5,672 nucleotides of DNA from Thermoplasmatota archaeon (GCA_028716125.1 JAQUQK010000130.1:1-5672); one strand, 5' to 3'; numbered from the stretch's first letter, positions 1 to 4,891 are shown. A program made the numbers and translations. Notes: generated by a model not told the origin, from the sequence alone.

Positions 1-59
1 GCGTCCGCGTTGCGCTCGTAGTGGGCGAGGGTAAGGGATGAGATTTCGTCTAGGGCCAT
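1..59 (-). CDS. Putative SAM-dependent methyltransferase, N-terminal fragment
   Basis: The first 19 codons of a leftward gene are visible, from an ATG at 59-57, and the gene runs off the left edge. They read MALDEISSLTLAHYERNADA (the last residue is inferred from an incomplete codon). The 'LxHYxxNAxxF'-style opening resembles the N-terminus of class I methyltransferases that I know from proteobacterial genomes (typically continuing 'FWEGTRDHDVSQN'), but no SAM-binding motif lies inside the window. Codons are GC-rich and look genuine. There is no clear Shine-Dalgarno sequence: a copy of the dispersed repeat begins immediately upstream of the ATG, so the native leader may have been replaced. 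The family call is a recollection of sequence style, not a demonstrated match. Confidence 0.5.
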   Translation of the reverse strand, partial: MALDEISSLTLAHYERNAD

Positions 60-126
60 GGGGTGCGCTGAGGAATGAAGGCCCATAGGATATGCCGGCG
101 AAGGAGGCGCATCAATCGAAGAACGC
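60..126. repeat. Diverged copy of the ~50-bp dispersed palindromic repeat
   Basis: This stretch shares the phrases TGCGCTGAGGAAtGAAG, GCCCATAGGAT and GCGCATCAAT with better copies at 3926-3977 and 5001-5053. It looks like a partial copy followed by a diverged full one. It abuts the start codon of the leftward methyltransferase-like gene. No open frame is evident. Confidence 0.6.
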
Positions 127-408
127 GTTCGCCGCTGCCGAACAGTAGCGTTCCCCCCACAGTAAGCGCCCTCACCCCCAGCCCCTCTCCATGAAGGCGA
201 GGGGCGTAAACGCTCATGCCCAGTCTAACCCTGACAATGATAGGGTTTAGGTGAATATTCCCACATAATCAGGGTAATTGTTTACAGAAACAGCGCTGGC
301 GGTTCCAAGATAATGATTCCGCGTCCATAGGCAGGCCCAGGCCAACATCCTGAACCTAAATCCCGCAGGGCGACACCATCCCTGAACCGATTTCCAGAGA
401 ACACTGCC
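60..408. other. Intergenic region between divergent genes
   Basis: About 350 bases without a convincing gene. After the repeat copy at 60-126 there are two small hairpins: GCCCCTC (181-187) with GAGGGGC (199-205), in a CCCTCACCCC-type context typical of dispersed genomic repeats, and AACCCT (227-232) with AGGGTT (242-247). I could not place a convincing -35/-10 pair for the rightward gene at 409. TTTACA at 281-286 and GATAAT at 309-314 are present, but their 22-base spacing is too wide. Confidence 0.6.
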
Positions 409-663
409 ATGAATATTAATCGCCGCACTGTATTCGCTTTCGCCCTGGCCACCCTGGGCACCGCTCTGCACACAGCCCCCGCCAACGCCATGGGGCATTC
501 AGGCGTCCCGGCGTCAATGGCCGGTGCCAGCGCCCAAGCCACGGAACACCAGAGTCCGACGCAAACCGAGATGCAAACCCAGATCGATGCGTTGCGGAAG
601 GAAATGACCGAAATCAAGGCGCAGATGAGCATGGCCAAAGTGGCAGCCGACACAACCCGATAG
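409..663 (+). CDS. Small exported protein with coiled-coil C-terminus, unknown function
   Basis: This 84-residue protein has an N-terminal export signal: NRR at residues 4-6, a hydrophobic core at about 7-20, and an ANA cleavage site after residue 27. The NRRTVF stretch is loosely like a twin-arginine motif, so Tat or Sec export are both possible. The mature part is only about 57 residues. It has a Gly/Ser/Ala/His-rich segment (28-50), then a charged amphipathic helix at about 52-76 (QTQIDALRKEMTEIKAQM) with coiled-coil-like heptads. There is no cysteine after the signal, so it is not a lipoprotein. The ribosome site is weak (AGAGA at 396-400). It stands alone between non-coding stretches. 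The function is not recognised; a periplasmic oligomerising or scaffold role is only a guess. Confidence 0.65.
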   Translation: MNINRRTVFAFALATLGTALHTAPANAMGHSGVPASMAGASAQATEHQSPTQTEMQTQIDALRKEMTEIKAQMSMAKVAADTTR

Positions 664-850
664 TCGGCGGATTCGGGGACGGGCGCAGGCCATGGATTGC
701 CGCGTTCGTTCCATCGCCGCGGGCAGGGTCTTCGGCTCCGCCGCGCACCTGAAGCCACAAAAACATAAATGGTATTGCGAATATCCCGCACTGTAGAATC
801 CGCCTATGTATCGTGGCTGGATAATACCCAATCTCAATTGTCTTATGCTG

Positions 851-871
851 ACCATCAATTAAATTGATGGT
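851..871. repeat. Perfect 9-bp inverted repeat, 3-nt loop
   Basis: ACCATCAAT (851-859) pairs perfectly with ATTGATGGT (863-871) across a TAA loop. It is not followed by a T-tract on either strand, so it is not a standard intrinsic terminator. It could be an operator or a hairpin at the end of the 409-663 transcript, whose stop codon lies about 190 bases upstream. Confidence 0.5.
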
Positions 872-1223
872 GGCATCCCAAAAAACCACGCATACTAATC
901 CAATTTCCATACCCAATACCCGGCCCGCCCGAGGTTTCAAGCGCGTGTCGGCCAGGGTATCGCCATGCTGTGCGCCAATTGTGCGCGTGGTCATCTGTGG
1001 CGCGGCCAAATCTACGCGACGCTCTCCTGCCTAGCCCCGCGCTTATTTTTCCGGCAAAGCGGATTCCAGGCATCTTTCGGACTGCCCCGGCGGAGTCGTT
1101 GATGCCCGCCAAAAAACACCCAACAGACTGAATTAACTGTATTTCTAACGGGAAGCCGGGGTCACCTCGCGGAAGCTTTCGAGACTGCTTGGCGGCATAA
1201 AAACGCGGCGCAAGGGTTGGGGA

Positions 1224-1253
1224 TTGACATCTGTCCCCTTTCTACTTCACAAT
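1224..1253 (+). promoter_or_regulatory. Candidate sigma-70 promoter of hxlAB
   Basis: A perfect -35 hexamer TTGACA (1224-1229) is followed after 18 bases by CACAAT (1248-1253, four of six matches to TATAAT). The A/T-rich AATTATAG just downstream offers alternative -10 placements with longer spacing. Transcription would begin near 1260, giving a leader of roughly 65-70 bases. A second possible -10, TATAAA at 1304-1309, lacks a well-spaced -35. The -35 is convincing, but the exact -10 is not. Confidence 0.4.
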
Positions 1254-1259
1254 TATAGA

Positions 1260-1298
1260 AATGCATTAAAAACAATGCATCTTTTTACAAGCTTGTAA
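1260..1298. promoter_or_regulatory. Paired ATGCAT sites and a 14-bp palindrome in the hxlA leader
   Basis: ATGCAT occurs at 1261-1266 and again at 1275-1280, each self-complementary, 14 bases apart. Just downstream, TTACAAGCTTGTAA (1285-1298) is a perfect 14-bp palindrome. It lies 15 bases upstream of the hxlA ribosome site. Symmetric sites near the likely transcription start suggest a dimeric regulator, but none can be named from sequence. Confidence 0.4.
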
Positions 1299-1313
1299 CC
1301 CACTATAAAAATC

Positions 1314-1317
1314 GGAG
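1314..1317 (+). promoter_or_regulatory. Ribosome binding site of hxlA
   Basis: GGAG lies 10 bases before the ATG at 1328 and supports that start. Confidence 0.7.
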
Positions 1318-1327
1318 AACGAAAGTC

Positions 1328-1978
1328 ATGGCAAAACCCTTAATTCAATTGGCATTAGATTCTTTGGATTACGACGTAAGCGTAAAGCTGGCCCAACAGG
1401 CTGCTCGTTATGTCGACATTATCGAAATCGGCACCCCGTGCGTGAAAGTCAACGGCTTGGCCTTGGTCAAGGATCTGCGCGCCCGCTTCCCGAACAAGCT
1501 GATCCTGGCCGACCTGAAGACCATGGACGCTGGCTTCTATGAAGCCGAGCCGTTCTTCAAGGCTGGCGCGGACATCACCACCGTGCTGGGCACCGCCGAC
1601 CTCGATACCATCAAGGGCGTCATCGCGGTTGCCAACAAGTACGGCAAGCAGGCTCAGGTCGACCTGATCAACGTGATCGACAAGGCCGCCTGCGCACGCG
1701 CTGCCGCTGCCGCCGGCGCGCACATCATCGGTATCCACACCGGCATCGACCAGCAGATCGCCGGCCAGACCCCGTTCGCCGACTTGGCCGCTCTGCTGGC
1801 CCTGGGCTTGGATGTTAAGGTTTCCGTCGCCGGCGGCATCAAGCAGGCCACCGTCGGTGGCGTGGTCGAAGCCGGCGCCAGCATCATCGTGGTTGGCGGC
1901 GCCATCACTGGCGCGAAGAGCCCGGCCGAGTCCGCCGCCGAGATCCGCAGCTTGGTTGACACCGCTGCTGGGGCGTAA
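1328..1978 (+). CDS. hxlA: 3-hexulose-6-phosphate synthase
   Basis: This 216-residue cytoplasmic enzyme performs the formaldehyde-fixing step of the RuMP cycle: formaldehyde plus ribulose 5-phosphate gives 3-hexulose 6-phosphate. It has the OMP-decarboxylase-superfamily TIM-barrel pattern: QLALD at residues 7-11, EIGTP at 33-37, the catalytic DLKTMD motif (Asp62, Lys64, Asp67), HTGID at 137-141, and two phosphate-binding turns, SVAGGI (166-171) and VVGGAI (188-193). Its length is normal for the family and nothing is missing. The start is set by a GGAG site and by the typical MAxPLIQLALD beginning. The first 20 or so codons are A/T-rich (TTA, ATT, GAT, TCT), while the rest of the gene is strongly GC-rich, which is common in very highly expressed genes. 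hxlB follows after three bases, so the two are surely one operon. Confidence 0.97.
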   Translation: MAKPLIQLALDSLDYDVSVKLAQQAARYVDIIEIGTPCVKVNGLALVKDLRARFPNKLILADLKTMDAGFYEAEPFFKAGADITTVLGTADLDTIKGVIAVANKYGKQAQVDLINVIDKAACARAAAAAGAHIIGIHTGIDQQIAGQTPFADLAALLALGLDVKVSVAGGIKQATVGGVVEAGASIIVVGGAITGAKSPAESAAEIRSLVDTAAGA

Positions 1979-1981
1979 GCG

Positions 1982-2524
1982 ATGGATCAGAAGCACCAGA
2001 AACTGATCCTGGATAAGATATCCGAGATTCTCCACGCCACGGACAGCAGCTACGATCAAAAGTTGATCGCGCTGTGCGAAGGCTCCAAGCGCATCTTCCT
2101 CGCAGGCGCTGGCCGCTCCGGCCTGATCTCGAAGTTCTTCGCGATGCGCCTGATGCACGCCGGCTTCGAGGTCTTCGTCGTCGGCGAGATCGTCACGCCG
2201 AGCATCCGCGAGGGCGACCTGTTCCTGGTCTTCTCCGGCTCCGGCGAGACGGAGACCATGCTGGCGTTCACCAAGAGCGCGAAGAAGCAGGGCGCGAAAA
2301 TCGCCCTGGTCTCGACCAAGGCCAGCTCGACGATTGGCGACCTGGCCGACGTGATCTTCCAGATCGGCACCCCCGAACTGTACGGCAAGGTCGTCGGCAT
2401 GCCGATGGGCACCGTGTTCGAGCTGTCCACGCTGTTCCTGCTGGAAGCCACCATCTCGCACGTGATCCACGAGAAGGGCATCCCCGAAGAGGAGATGCGG
2501 ACGCGCCACGCCAACCTGGAGTAA
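1982..2524 (+). CDS. hxlB: 6-phospho-3-hexuloisomerase
   Basis: This 180-residue isomerase converts 3-hexulose 6-phosphate into fructose 6-phosphate, the second dedicated step of the RuMP cycle. It is a single SIS-domain protein: an N-terminal helix (1-30), then the sugar-phosphate motif LAGAGRSG (40-47), the second motif FSGSGET (84-90), and the GTVFE segment with Glu147, a position conserved in the family and implicated in catalysis. The C-terminus MRTRHANLE (172-180) is the typical tail of this family. The length is normal. The ATG lies three bases after the hxlA stop and has no strong ribosome site of its own (only GGGGCG before the hxlA stop), so translation is probably coupled to hxlA. 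It is followed by a strong terminator. Confidence 0.97.
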   Translation: MDQKHQKLILDKISEILHATDSSYDQKLIALCEGSKRIFLAGAGRSGLISKFFAMRLMHAGFEVFVVGEIVTPSIREGDLFLVFSGSGETETMLAFTKSAKKQGAKIALVSTKASSTIGDLADVIFQIGTPELYGKVVGMPMGTVFELSTLFLLEATISHVIHEKGIPEEEMRTRHANLE

Positions 2525-2560
2525 CTCCCAGGCCGGGCCGGTTCTTCCGGGGTTCTTAAG

Positions 2561-2592
2561 AAAGGCTGCCGCGCAAGCGGTGGCCTTTTTTT
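2561..2592 (+). terminator. Intrinsic terminator of hxlAB
   Basis: AAGGCTGCCGC (2562-2572) pairs with GCGGTGGCCTT (2577-2587) around a GCAA tetraloop, an 11-bp stem with two G-U wobbles, followed by a T-tract reaching 2592. It starts 37 bases after the hxlB stop and shields the hxl operon from the convergent rep gene. Confidence 0.9.
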
Positions 2593-2609
2593 ATGGCACA
2601 TCGGGCCGT

Positions 2610-3515
2610 CTATCCAGACAGTCCAAGCTTGCGGTTGTTGGCGATGCGGGCCGCTGCGGTCTCGTAGCTTTCGCCGGCCAAGGCCAGTTTTTCGATATCG
2701 GCAATCGTCACGCCATAAATAGTTCTTCCGCCGGGTTTACGGGCTTTTTTAGCAGGGATTGAATCTGTTGCGGGAGGCGCGGGCCGGGGTTGTTTTAGGA
2801 AGACGAATTCCAAGGCGTTTATTTTCCGCCCGCCCTGCCTTTTCGCTGCCCATTCGATATCCATGCCGTTTTTTGCCTTCAACTCCGCGACGGCGGGTTC
2901 GATGATGCGCTTTCTCAGTTGCGCGAAATCTTTGACGGCGCTTTCCGGTGCCTCCATTGCATGGCAAAACTCGCCAATGTCGATGTGCAACACGCCGGTG
3001 GTTTTGAATTGCATCAGCAATTCAAACAAGCGCCAGGAATAAATGGAGCGCAGGTCGCTGGCCTGTTTCAATTTGTAACTGGTGAATTGTTGGCGCAACA
3101 GAGTCAAATGCGGGGTCATGTAGTGCGAGAATTCGAGTTCTATCCAGCCCTCGCCATGATGGTAAATCACGGCAGACATCCAGTTCCATTTATGCTCGAC
3201 AATATTTCCGCTCTTACCCTTTTCGATCTTTTTGGCAATCCGTTTCATAAGATTGTCGCCAGCAAATACCATTTGCTCATAAGCAGTATTGGTATCCACA
3301 TCAAAGGTTTCGGCAAATTCATCCGCCGTCAACTTGAACCGATAACCTTCTTTGTTCTGGCGGACGCTATCCGTCTTGGCGATGCACACCGACACCACGC
3401 GCTTTTCGGCCAAGGTTAGGCCGTGGGCAGCGCGAACCAGGGCGTTGCTCATGTTCACGTTGAGTTCGTTGACTGGCGTGTCCGGGCTGTTTTTGCCAAA
3501 TTCAAGCTTTGCCAT
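2610..3515 (-). CDS. Plasmid replication initiator, Rep_3 (RepB/RepE-like) family
   Basis: This 301-residue protein would bind the iterons upstream of its own gene and open the plasmid origin. It has the two winged-helix layout of Rep_3 initiators. The first domain is at about 24-140, opening with NALVRAAHGLTLAEKRVV. The second is at about 145-242, with the hallmark YKLKQASDLRSIYSWRLFEL (147-166), then FAQLRKRIIEPAVAEL (197-212) and GRKINALEFVF (229-239). A Pro/Ala/Lys-rich linker and a helical tail (241-301) complete it. The ATG at 3515 is preceded by GGAG (3524-3527 on the plus strand) eight bases away. In this family monomers initiate replication while dimers bind an inverted repeat and repress rep; the perfect inverted repeat over the likely promoter fits that. 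It converges on hxlB, leaving 17 bases between its stop and the hxl terminator. The frame is intact. Confidence 0.93.
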   Translation of the reverse strand: MAKLEFGKNSPDTPVNELNVNMSNALVRAAHGLTLAEKRVVSVCIAKTDSVRQNKEGYRFKLTADEFAETFDVDTNTAYEQMVFAGDNLMKRIAKKIEKGKSGNIVEHKWNWMSAVIYHHGEGWIELEFSHYMTPHLTLLRQQFTSYKLKQASDLRSIYSWRLFELLMQFKTTGVLHIDIGEFCHAMEAPESAVKDFAQLRKRIIEPAVAELKAKNGMDIEWAAKRQGGRKINALEFVFLKQPRPAPPATDSIPAKKARKPGGRTIYGVTIADIEKLALAGESYETAAARIANNRKLGLSG

Positions 3516-3523
3516 GGGGCTGT

Positions 3524-3527
3524 CTCC
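3524..3527 (-). promoter_or_regulatory. Ribosome binding site of rep
   Basis: GGAG on the minus strand, eight bases before the ATG at 3515. It decides the start over the internal Met22. Confidence 0.7.
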
Positions 3528-3546
3528 ATCGTTTTTGGGATGGCGG

Positions 3547-3619
3547 CTATTCTGGCAAATACCGGGTTAGTCTGGCAATAGTTGATCGCGCCAGACTAAC
3601 CCGGTATTTGCCAGAATAG
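3547..3619. repeat. Perfect 30-bp inverted repeat (two divergent iterons), rep operator
   Basis: Bases 3547-3576 are the exact reverse complement of 3590-3619, separated by 13 bases (3577-3589). Each arm carries the iteron core AACCCGGTATTTGCCAGA plus the flanks GCCAGACT and ATAG. The left arm lies across the predicted rep promoter. In Rep_3 plasmids an inverted iteron pair is the site where Rep dimers repress rep transcription. Confidence 0.9.
3549..3578 (-). promoter_or_regulatory. Candidate rep promoter inside the inverted repeat
   Basis: Reading leftward, TTGCCA (3578-3573) is followed after 18 bases by CAGAAT (3554-3549), matching the -35 and -10 consensus at five and four of six positions. 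It lies about 35 bases upstream of the rep ATG. The iteron core fills the spacer, so Rep binding would block RNA polymerase. Confidence 0.5.
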
Positions 3620-3630
3620 GCTGTCCAGCC

Positions 3631-3639
3631 TGTGGATAG
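3631..3639 (-). promoter_or_regulatory. DnaA box (one mismatch)
   Basis: The minus strand reads CTATCCACA, one base from the DnaA consensus TTATCCACA. It sits between the inverted repeat and the tandem iterons, as expected for a theta-replicating origin. Confidence 0.6.
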
Positions 3640-3702
3640 CGCCCGGCATTTGCCAGACTAACCCGGCGTTTGCCACAGTTAACCCGGTATTTGCCAGAAT
3701 AG
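3638..3702 (+). repeat. Three tandem iterons of the replication origin
   Basis: Three copies of a core AACCCGGYRTTTGCCAGA lie at about 3638-3661, 3658-3681 and 3679-3702. Their CCCGG elements start at 3642, 3662 and 3683, a spacing of 20-21 bases or two helical turns. The next CCCGG to the left (3600, in the inverted repeat) is 42 bases away, twice that period, so all lie on the same helix face. The first copy begins GCGCCCGG instead of TAACCCGG; the second has CACAG in place of CAGAA. Neighbouring copies overlap at their ends. Confidence 0.9.
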
Positions 3703-3760
3703 GCCAAAAAACGTCCGCTGTAAGCCGCGCCAGCCGTGGCTTTCAGCGAAAGCGACGCGC

Positions 3761-3814
3761 TTTAAAAACGAAGAGAAAAAACGTTTTTAAAAACGCATCG
3801 CAGCCTGTGGAAAA
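3761..3814. other. A/T-rich candidate DNA-unwinding region with a consensus DnaA box
   Basis: An A/T-rich stretch (3761-3795) contains the overlapping palindromes AAAAACGTTTTT (3777-3788) and CGTTTTTAAAAACG (3782-3795). It is followed at 3806-3814 by a minus-strand TTTTCCACA, which fits the relaxed DnaA consensus TTWTNCACA fully. Position beside the iterons makes it the best candidate for origin melting. Confidence 0.55.
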
Positions 3815-3897
3815 CTTTTTGCGCCGCCCGCAAAAAAAAACGGCGAAGCCCCGCCATCAACCGGGGAACGCGAATGCTGCGATTCGCTCCCGTCCCG

Positions 3898-3921
3898 CTA
3901 ACCCGGCGTTTGCCAGAATAG
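3898..3921 (+). repeat. Distal single iteron
   Basis: An intact iteron with core AACCCGGCGTTTGCCAGA lies about 200 bases from the tandem set and in the same orientation. The dispersed repeat follows a few bases later. It could take part in looping or handcuffing by Rep, or mark the edge of an origin displaced by insertion. Confidence 0.8.
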
Positions 3922-3925
3922 GGCC

Positions 3926-3977
3926 ACAGGCCCATAGGATGCGCTGAGGAACGAAGCGCATCAATAGCGAACGATGC
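3926..3977 (+). repeat. Dispersed palindromic repeat, best copy
   Basis: It contains GCCCATAG, then a hairpin of GATGCGCT (3938-3945) and AGCGCATC (3955-3962) around a 9-base loop, then AATAGCGAACGATGC. The same unit recurs at 5001-5053 and, more diverged, at 5372-5418 and 60-126, all in this orientation. Its right end runs into the 3' side of the small membrane protein gene. Confidence 0.8.
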
Positions 3978-3990
3978 TTATGGCTCTCGC

Positions 3991-4239
3991 TTATTTTGAA
4001 TTGCCCGCCGCACGTTGCGCAAAAATCCCGACCAAGCCACCCACGCAAGCCGATGCGATGGATATCAAACCTTCGCTGGTTTTTCCAAGGGCGGATAAAA
4101 CTATTATTCCAATAACGCTTATTAACGTAATTACCACAAGCCCTTTCACTGCGACATGGTAGACCTGAACCGGAAGCGATTCAGGCTTAAAGTGTGGATT
4201 AAGATTGGGATCAATTATTTCGGTCTGTTCTTTTTTCAT
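3991..4239 (-). CDS. Small protein with two predicted membrane segments, unknown function
   Basis: This 82-residue protein has a polar, Pro-rich N-terminus (1-28, with NLNPHFKPESLP), a strong hydrophobic segment at 29-51, a short charged loop (GKTSE, 52-56) and a second, Gly/Ala-rich hydrophobic segment at 57-75, ending in a basic tail. This predicts a hairpin in the inner membrane with both ends on the same side. There is no signal peptide or catalytic motif. The size and topology would also suit a holin-like or entry-exclusion protein, but nothing here proves either. The start has a partial ribosome site (AGG, seven bases away). It lies 52 bases after the RHH-like gene, with a terminator in between and no clear promoter of its own, so expression may depend on read-through. 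Confidence 0.7.
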   Translation of the reverse strand: MKKEQTEIIDPNLNPHFKPESLPVQVYHVAVKGLVVITLISVIGIIVLSALGKTSEGLISIASACVGGLVGIFAQRAAGNSK

Positions 4240-4253
4240 GGACTTGCCTGAAA

Positions 4254-4280
4254 AAAAGGGGCAATGCGATTGCCCCTTTT
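4254..4280 (-). terminator. Bidirectional-looking terminator between two small genes
   Basis: AAAAGGGGCAAT (4254-4265) pairs perfectly with ATTGCCCCTTTT (4269-4280) around a GCG loop. Read leftward, it is followed by seven T residues (A-tract 4251-4257), a strong terminator for the RHH-like gene. The rightward T-tract is shorter. Confidence 0.85.
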
Positions 4281-4291
4281 AGAGTTTCAAC

Positions 4292-4552
4292 TTACGATTT
4301 CTCTACGAGCCTAGCTCTCGCATGGCTTCTGGCATTGGAAAAGACAGCCATTTGCAACTCCTTGTAGGTGTCTTTTTCCTCGTCAATCGAGCCAATCACC
4401 CGGTTAGGGTTGGCTTGAATCTCCTTGACGGCCCATTCCAGCAAAGACAGCGAGTTTTCAAACAGATCTTTCTTCGTTGTCACGCCAATCGTTGACATGA
4501 ACGTATCTAGTTCTTTCGCCTTTTCCTCGGTTAATTCGAACTGTATTCTCAT
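4292..4552 (-). CDS. Ribbon-helix-helix-like small protein, probable DNA-binding regulator
   Basis: This 86-residue protein begins with a short strand MRIQFEL (1-7), followed by a helix at about 8-20 (TEEKAKELDTFMS), a turn with GVTTKKD (23-29) and a second amphipathic helix at about 28-45 ending LLEWAVKEIQ. This is the MetJ/Arc (RHH) plan seen in plasmid repressors and antitoxins. Residues 46-66 (including RVIGSIDEEKDTYKEL) form an acidic segment. The tail (67-86) is basic, with SHARARL. A GGAG site at 4560-4563 supports the start. The ATG overlaps the stop of the 40-aa frame upstream (ATGA), which suggests coupled translation. The phased repeats at the cluster promoter are the obvious candidate target. 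The exact subfamily is not recognised; an antitoxin role is possible, but no matching toxin is seen. Confidence 0.75.
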   Translation of the reverse strand: MRIQFELTEEKAKELDTFMSTIGVTTKKDLFENSLSLLEWAVKEIQANPNRVIGSIDEEKDTYKELQMAVFSNARSHARARLVEKS

Positions 4553-4671
4553 GGCTTCGCTCCAAAATTGTGATGCCGCAAAAAATCCTTAATTCGCGTT
4601 CTCACTCTTCGGTTATTGAGGTTGTTACGATACCGATGTACCTCTCTTCTGTGTTGAACATCGACCTTCAT
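4549..4671 (-). CDS. Arginine-rich 40-aa protein, unknown function
   Basis: A short frame from the ATG at 4671 encodes 40 residues. Of these, nine are Arg, three Lys and four His, giving a strongly basic protein (for example HRREVHRYR at 7-15 and NNRRVRTRIKDFL at 19-31). Its TGA overlaps the ATG of the RHH-like gene in an ATGA junction, the usual sign of translational coupling. The composition suggests nucleic-acid or ribosome contact, but there is no recognised domain. No good Shine-Dalgarno sequence is seen (only AAAAG before the ATG), and the frame is short, so it may be chance or just a leader for the next gene. Confidence 0.45.
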   Translation of the reverse strand: MKVDVQHRREVHRYRNNLNNRRVRTRIKDFLRHHNFGAKP

Positions 4672-4683
4672 GACTTTTAGGGC

Positions 4684-4715
4684 GGGCAATGGAGGCTACG
4701 AGCGCCCCATTGCCC
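4684..4715 (-). repeat. 9-bp hairpin between the 52-aa and 40-aa genes
   Basis: GGGCAATGG (4684-4692) pairs perfectly with CCATTGCCC (4707-4715) across 14 bases. There is no T-tract on either strand, so it is more likely an RNA-stability or processing element within the transcript than a terminator. Confidence 0.45.
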
Positions 4716-4732
4716 TATCAACCATTCTCCAG

Positions 4733-4891
4733 TTACTCCCTCAATAATCGCTTGGTTTTTTCGAGAGTTTGCATAGCAACAGCAAGCTCTAAAACGATTA
4801 GCTCCGCATCCTCGTCAAAAGAATCAAGGATAATTTCTTCAGTAAACCATTCCATTGGGCGGAGAATAGGTGTCCCGTCAAAACCGGCCAT
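4733..4891 (-). CDS. Acidic 52-aa protein, unknown function
   Basis: A short frame begins at the ATG at 4891 with a good ribosome site, AGGAG, five bases away. It encodes 52 residues. The first part includes GFDGTPILRPMEWF (3-16), then an acidic stretch EEIILDSFDEDAE (18-30) and a leucine-rich helix LIVLELAVAMQTLEKTKRLL (31-50). It has 11 Glu/Asp residues against six Lys/Arg. It is the first gene after the cluster promoter, which lies about 75 bases upstream. The acidic body and small size resemble antitoxin-like or DNA-mimic proteins, but this is only an impression from composition. The ribosome site, position after the promoter and sensible codons make it likely to be real. Confidence 0.6.
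   Translation of the reverse strand: MAGFDGTPILRPMEWFTEEIILDSFDEDAELIVLELAVAMQTLEKTKRLLRE

Larger units (their letters stand above)
664..1327 (+). other. Long intergenic region upstream of hxlA
   Basis: About 660 bases lack any frame with good coding character; the overlapping leftward frames read as low-quality, out-of-phase translations. Two things stand out: a perfect hairpin at 851-871, and an A/T-rich leader at about 1224-1320 with promoter-like and palindromic sequences. The rest shows no recognised structure. The length suggests either a long regulatory leader for hxlAB or a decayed gene. Confidence 0.6.
3536..3925. other. Plasmid replication origin (iteron type)
   Basis: This non-coding block between rep and the accessory cassette gathers the rep operator, tandem iterons, two DnaA boxes, an A/T-rich segment, small hairpins (GCTTTC 3739-3744 with GAAAGC 3748-3753; GCGAAT 3870-3875 with ATTCGC 3882-3887) and a distal iteron at 3898-3921. 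The arrangement matches theta-replicating Rep_3 plasmids, where origin and rep are adjacent. No partition genes are visible in the window. Confidence 0.8.

Noticed and set aside
181..205. Hairpin GCCCCTC/GAGGGGC as a terminator for a neighbouring gene
   Set aside because: No T-tract on either strand and no gene ends next to it; more like a dispersed repeat.
692..796. 34-codon plus-strand frame after the exported-protein gene
   Set aside because: Short, no ribosome site, no conserved-looking features.
614..1009. 131-codon minus-strand frame in the intergenic region (and overlapping frames at 514-858 and 855-1112)
   Set aside because: Composition and codon use do not resemble real genes here, part is antisense to the exported-protein gene, and no ribosome site is seen. 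A decayed gene cannot be fully excluded.
1355..2509. Long 384-codon frame on the minus strand opposite hxlA-hxlB
   Set aside because: It is antisense to two certain genes and its product is Asp/Gly/Ala/Gln-rich low-complexity sequence, the usual artefact of GC-rich codon use on the opposite strand.
2919..3419. 166-codon plus-strand frame opposite rep
   Set aside because: It is antisense to a well-supported initiator gene and has no recognisable domain or ribosome site.
3547..3921. CRISPR array made of the repeated ~24-bp units
   Set aside because: Spacing of 20-21 bases with overlapping ends, mixed orientation and position upstream of rep fit iterons; there are no unique spacers and no cas genes.
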